From: Nitrospira sp.
GTDB taxonomy: Bacteria; Nitrospirota; Nitrospiria; Nitrospirales; Nitrospiraceae
Reading direction: 5' to 3'
DNA length: 8,547 nucleotides
Assembly: GCA_025363325.1 (NCBI GenBank)
Contig: JANYEF010000262.1
Span: 1 to 8,547, forward strand
Shown here: one piece after another, positions 5,665 through 8,547 of the stretch
How the letters are laid out: the number at the start of each line of letters is the position of its first letter
Position numbering within the stretch: position 1 is the first letter of the stretch
The notes under the pieces: generated by a model
Database searches by the model: none
Seen by the model: only the letters and a program-made list of their open reading frames with translations
Told to the model about the DNA's origin: nothing
Program-made: the position numbers and the translations under genes

Positions 5665-5754
5665 ATGCGACGAGGTCTCTCTTCATGCTGGGCGCTGAAG
5701 CTAGCATGATCGAATGCCTGGCGCCAGGAGGACAGTCGGAGGGAGAGAGAGGGA

Positions 5755-6396
5755 CTAATTTGCCTTGGCGGCGTTCTTCTGGAGCTGAACCAAGACTTTT
5801 TCCGCTTCAGGCGCGAAGTCATCCAGCCGTTGGGCTTGAGCGAGACTCAGCGCTTCGGAAGCGAGTAAGAGGGCCTCACTGTGACGACCGTCGGCAGAAT
5901 AGCTCTTGGCTAGGCTGAGCCTGGCATTGACCGACTGGGGTGATTTCAGGAGTACGTACCGAAGGAGCTTCTCGCCTTTTTCCCTGTCTCCCCCAAGCAG
6001 GGAAGGAAGCCTGAGAAGGAACGTCCCTTTGGCCGACAGGGCGCCAAGGTGATCAGGTGCGAGTTCCAGTGTCCGGTCGAGCTCGTTGGTCATACGGCGG
6101 AAGCCCATGACCGATGTGATACTCAGTTCCCCATCGACCCGCATTAATTCGCCTAAATTACAGAACAGGGCGAAGTGTGCTTCGGCAGATCGACCGTCCA
6201 AGGCCACGGCTTGCTCCCCCAGGGCCTGGCCTTTCTCGAAATGGCTGACTCGGTTGGTCCGGTCTTGAGTGACACGACCTGCGTAGCACTCTGTCATCGC
6301 TGCATGAGTCAACAGCTGGGGTGATTGTTGCGCCAGGAGGGCAGTGGGGCACGCCAAGATCCAACAGCCGAGCAGAACAAGGAATGTGTTCTTCAT
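5755..6396 (-). CDS. Exported TPR-repeat protein
   Basis: This 213-aa protein opens with a signal peptide (MKNTFLVLLGCWILACPTAL, then LAQQ; likely cleavage after ALLA, although Cys11 and Cys16 also lie in the hydrophobic core). The rest is helical repeat. One unit surrounds GQALGEQAVALDGRSAEAHF (about 56-75), a second includes LDRTLELAPDHLGALSAKG, a third includes GGDREKGEKLLRYVLLKSP and the last includes LAKSYSADGRHSEALLLA. The GGD-EKG-LL arrangement recalls TatT-like TPR proteins of periplasmic transporters, but no transporter gene is nearby, so only a protein-binding periplasmic role is safe. The Shine-Dalgarno sequence is weak (AGAG). A fair sigma-70-type promoter lies about 95 nt upstream (6498-6526). 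Confidence 0.82.
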   Translation of the reverse strand: MKNTFLVLLGCWILACPTALLAQQSPQLLTHAAMTECYAGRVTQDRTNRVSHFEKGQALGEQAVALDGRSAEAHFALFCNLGELMRVDGELSITSVMGFRRMTNELDRTLELAPDHLGALSAKGTFLLRLPSLLGGDREKGEKLLRYVLLKSPQSVNARLSLAKSYSADGRHSEALLLASEALSLAQAQRLDDFAPEAEKVLVQLQKNAAKAN

Positions 6397-6497
6397 CTTT
6401 CTCTACCAGGTGAAGGGGAACCTAGACACGGGACCTGCAAGATACAGCAATCCATATGCCAATTCCAAGGGGTGCGTATGTTTTTGGAAACGCTTTC

Positions 6498-6526
6498 TTT
6501 ATCGAGGATACTTCTCAGTTTGGCAA
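6498..6526 (-). promoter_or_regulatory. Candidate sigma-70 promoter of the TPR gene
   Basis: On the minus strand TTGCCA (5 of 6 to consensus) is followed after exactly 17 nt by GATAAA (4 of 6). The predicted leader is about 95 nt. Confidence 0.4.
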
Positions 6527-6769
6527 CATTCTGTTGTTACGACAACACAGTGCTTGTGAGAAATTTGCTACAGCTGGCTCAGGCATCCTCCCGTGATCGT
6601 TCCCTTGGTTCTACGTTGAGCCGGCTTGTGTGTCGCATGGCACAGCGCACGGAATGCCATTAGCATCGTTCGATATGAATAATGGGCATTCCAACCGCTG
6701 GGATTGGGCAAGACAACAACAGGCCGGTCGGTCAAGGTCTTGGCTTGCATGCCCTGTACAAAACGGGGG

Positions 6770-6827
6770 CATTCTGAATTTCGACAGACAGCGCGTACTT
6801 CGTACGACATGAAACCCAGAATGTCCC
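6770..6827. repeat. Degenerate long repeat, partial copy D
   Basis: It aligns without gaps to copy A 3794-3851, 39 of 58 positions identical, including an exact 12-mer CCAGAATGTCCC at 6816-6827 and CTGAATT near the left end. It lies about 3 kb from copy A in the same orientation. Confidence 0.55.
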
Positions 6828-6939
6828 GTTAATTATTTCCAATCGATGGTTTCTGGAACCTTTTTCTCCCGTATCTGCGCTTTGACTCGCCCCTGGAAAA
6901 CGAGTAGCCTTGCGTCTTCAGAAATGCCGGAGGGCTTTC

Positions 6940-6946
6940 AAGGAGG
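6940..6946 (+). promoter_or_regulatory. Strong ribosome binding site of the DUF4412 gene
   Basis: AAGGAGG stands 7 nt before the ATG at 6954. This fixes the start there; the frame is open further upstream to an ATG at 6846 that has no such site. Confidence 0.9.
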
Positions 6947-6953
6947 ATGTGCT

Positions 6954-7679
6954 ATGAAACTGCTGCGCGTTGTGAATCTGGTGCTTGCGTCGGCTCTGTT
7001 GTTGCCTGCTATGGGCTGGGCTGCTTCCCGGCCGGAACCGAAGGTGGACTATTCGGCCGAGAGCACGATGGAGATGGATGGGGGCATGACGATGAAGTCC
7101 CGCGTCTATTACTCCCCTGGCAAGCAGCGTACGGAGATGGGCGGGGCGGACGGCATGGTCAGCATCATCCGCAAGGATAAGAAGTTGACGTGGCAACTGA
7201 TGGGCGACATGTACATGGAGATGCCGATGGATCGGTCTGGCTCGGAGGATCCCCTTGACATGGATGTGCAGCAGACCGCCGTCGGCGACGAAACGATCAA
7301 CGGCGTTAAGACCACCAAGTCCAAGGTCATCGCGACGAAGAAGGATGGGTCGAAGTTCGGCGGCTTCTTCTGGACGACCAAGGACGGCATCACGGTGAAG
7401 ATGGACCTCCTGTCGAAGGAGGGCGACAAGAAGATGCGCGTGTCGAGCGAGCTGGCCAATCTGAAGATCGAGAAGCAGGATCCGAAGCTCTTCGAGATTC
7501 CCCCAGGCTACACGAAGAACGACATGGGTGCCATGATGGGGCAGGGGGGCGGGAAAGGCGGGGCTCCGAATATAGGCGAGATGATGAAGGGCATGGGGAA
7601 GGATAGGGGCAGCAAGAGCAAGGGGGACGAAGGCGAAGTCGATGTGAATAAAATGATGAAAGACATGATGGGGCGGTAG
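6954..7679 (+). CDS. Exported methionine-rich DUF4412-like protein
   Basis: This 241-aa protein has a clear signal peptide: MKLLR, a hydrophobic core to residue 19, then MGWAAS with likely cleavage after Ala23. The body (about 32-185) matches the style of DUF4412 proteins: an opening VDYSAES, a strand with GGMTMKSRVYYSPGKQRTEM, a middle section with INGVKTTKSKV and FFWTTKDGITVKMDLL, and a closing LFEIPPGY. Such proteins are thought to have a LolA-like half-barrel fold and lie in the periplasm; their ligand is unknown. The tail (186-241) is low-complexity Gly/Lys/Met. In all, 26 of 241 residues are Met, many in MxM pairs (MEMD, MTMK, MGDMYMEMPM, EMMKGM, KMMKDMMGR). The start is set by AAGGAGG. 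It is the first gene of an operon with the next gene, 15 bp away. Confidence 0.85.
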   Translation: MKLLRVVNLVLASALLLPAMGWAASRPEPKVDYSAESTMEMDGGMTMKSRVYYSPGKQRTEMGGADGMVSIIRKDKKLTWQLMGDMYMEMPMDRSGSEDPLDMDVQQTAVGDETINGVKTTKSKVIATKKDGSKFGGFFWTTKDGITVKMDLLSKEGDKKMRVSSELANLKIEKQDPKLFEIPPGYTKNDMGAMMGQGGGKGGAPNIGEMMKGMGKDRGSKSKGDEGEVDVNKMMKDMMGR

Positions 7680-7694
7680 CAGAGGAGAAGGCCG

Positions 7695-8547
7695 ATGACG
7701 ATATTCCGAATTCTTGGGAGTGCGCTGGTGATTCTCGCTCTGACGGTTCCATCCGTCCGCGCAGACGACATGTGCCTGGGTGACGAAGAGGAGAAGGCCA
7801 GCAAGGCTACCATCGCGGCTGCGTTCAAAGCTGAAAAAGCCGCCAAGGCGGTGGAACTTTTTGTGGCCTATCGGTCCATTGCAAACGACGACTGCGTCGA
7901 TCGGTTCGATAAAAATATTCTGGCCAGGGCCAAGGCAAACCTGCCGCGGCTCGGTCGAGAATTGGCGAAGGCGGCAGAGGCCAAGGGATTGCTGTATTCA
8001 AACGACCCGGCGCGAGCCGATGGGCAGACGTCGGCCTTTCGATATTATGAAGCCATGGGCGACTTCAACGAGGCTAACCGGGTGATGTTGAAAGCGGTTC
8101 ACGACAAACCGGACGACCCGGGATTTTTCAAGACGGCCTGGAATGTGGACCAGGGACGCTATGGGCCTCGTGATCCTCAGACTGGAGAGCAGAAGCCCTA
8201 TGCCTTGCCCGCAACCTATCGCCAGGAGCTTCAAAAAGTCGCCTCGGCCAACGCCGACCGATTGATGAAAGCGGAGGAAAAGGATGCCCCGGGCCTGTCC
8301 GGCAGCTCGACGGACGTCGGGATGGCCACCATGCGTTCGATGGAGAAGCTGAGGGCGGCCTCGGACTGGATGAAGTTTTTACCGGACGGCGATAAATCGG
8401 CCAAGGTGCGGGCGGAGCAACGGGGCGACGCTATCATGAAGCGCCCCGACCCAACATTCACCCAGATGCATGCGGCGACGTATTACGATTTTTCCGGGTC
8501 TCCTAAGGCCAAGGAGAAGCTCACGCAGATGGAGGTCAAGCAAAAGG
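7695..8547 (+). CDS. Exported helical protein, hypothetical (runs off the window)
   Basis: From ATG 7695 the frame stays open to the window edge (284 codons, no stop). GGAG (7684-7687) lies 7 nt upstream. The first 23 residues, MTIFRILGSALVILALTVPS then VRA, form a signal peptide cut before DDMCLG. The mature part is rich in Ala, Lys, Glu and Asp and mostly helical (EKASKATIAAAFKAEKAAKAVELF). Later parts include FRYYEAMGDFNEANRVMLKAVHDKPDDPGFF, which reads like a TPR-type helix pair, and AEQRGDAIMKRPDPTFTQMH. Two cysteines (Cys27 and Cys67) could form a disulfide. I do not recognise the family. It is co-directional with the DUF4412 gene 15 bp upstream, so they are probably co-transcribed and act together in the periplasm. 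Confidence 0.85.
   Translation, partial: MTIFRILGSALVILALTVPSVRADDMCLGDEEEKASKATIAAAFKAEKAAKAVELFVAYRSIANDDCVDRFDKNILARAKANLPRLGRELAKAAEAKGLLYSNDPARADGQTSAFRYYEAMGDFNEANRVMLKAVHDKPDDPGFFKTAWNVDQGRYGPRDPQTGEQKPYALPATYRQELQKVASANADRLMKAEEKDAPGLSGSSTDVGMATMRSMEKLRAASDWMKFLPDGDKSAKVRAEQRGDAIMKRPDPTFTQMHAATYYDFSGSPKAKEKLTQMEVKQK

Larger units (their letters stand above)
4986..5754. other. Gene-free stretch with repeat C, element 3 and palindromes
   Basis: I find no convincing gene in these 769 nt; the open frames overlap repeats and lack ribosome binding sites. From left to right it holds a leader of the membrane gene, repeat copy C (5072-5208), a MITE-like element (5209-5392), about 200 nt with no visible signal, a nested hairpin (5593-5664) and a perfect palindrome CCTGGCGCCAGG (5717-5728) located 27 nt past the TPR gene's stop. 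Confidence 0.6.
6397..6953. other. Intergenic region with partial repeat copy D and promoter candidates
   Basis: No convincing gene lies in these 557 nt. The TPR promoter candidate (6498-6526) is followed by a small hairpin (TGTTGT 6532-6537 with ACAACA 6542-6547). The block 6770-6827 is a fourth copy of the long repeat. A possible sigma-70 promoter for the right-hand operon is TTGACT (6882-6887) with a poor TAGCCT (6905-6910) 17 nt later. A minus-strand open frame (6568-6810, 80 codons) has no ribosome binding site and overlaps repeat D, so I left it out. Confidence 0.6.

Noticed and set aside
6568..6810. An 80-codon minus-strand frame with a Cys-rich N-terminus
   Set aside because: It has no Shine-Dalgarno sequence, overlaps repeat copy D and matches no family I recognise. 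It remains possible but unsupported.
6855..6877. ECF-type promoter (GGAACC at 6855-6860) linking the operon to the sigma factor
   Set aside because: No suitable -10 element lies at the usual 15-17 nt spacing.
6846..6953. Upstream start for the DUF4412 protein
   Set aside because: The extra 36 residues would hide the signal peptide, and the ideal AAGGAGG stands before 6954 instead.

Overview
The window is a GC-rich bacterial chromosomal segment. I read it as probably Nitrospirota, perhaps Nitrospira. That placement is an inference from the gene mix (ECF-type sigma factor with a DUF4384 membrane partner, HxlR/thioredoxin pair, periplasmic TPR and DUF4412 proteins) and from small palindromic repeats of a style I associate with that genus; no marker gene proves it.

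Layout. 1-166: the 3' end of an unidentified reading frame. 163-357: a MITE-like element flanked by TTAA, sitting exactly between that frame's stop codon and the next gene. 361-2351: an ECF-type sigma factor followed by a single-pass membrane protein with a C-terminal DUF4384 domain, probably a sigma/partner signalling pair. 2352-2538: two hairpins in the converging intergenic space. 2539-3283: a divergent HxlR-type regulator and a mini-thioredoxin with a CAVC active site, closed by a strong intrinsic terminator at 3314-3345. 3402-5208: a repeat-rich accessory stretch in which three diverged copies (A, B, C) of a roughly 350-nt non-coding repeat alternate with two small unrelated minus-strand genes, a 77-aa lipoprotein and a 151-aa multi-pass membrane protein. 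Copies A and C are each interrupted or ended by a different MITE-like element. 5209-5754: the third MITE-like element and other palindromes. 5755-6396: a secreted TPR protein (minus). 6397-6953: non-coding, containing a fourth, partial copy (D) of the same repeat. 6954-8547: a plus-strand operon of two exported proteins, a methionine-rich DUF4412 protein and a protein running off the window.

How the genes work together. The sigma factor and its membrane partner form one unit, possibly originally co-translated with the upstream frame before the MITE landed. The HxlR regulator and the thioredoxin look like a redox-responsive pair. The last two genes are 15 bp apart and both encode exported proteins, so they are probably co-transcribed. 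The most unusual part is the repeat-gene-repeat-gene-repeat block at 3.4-5.2 kb, which resembles a cassette array but lacks a convincing integron attC pattern.
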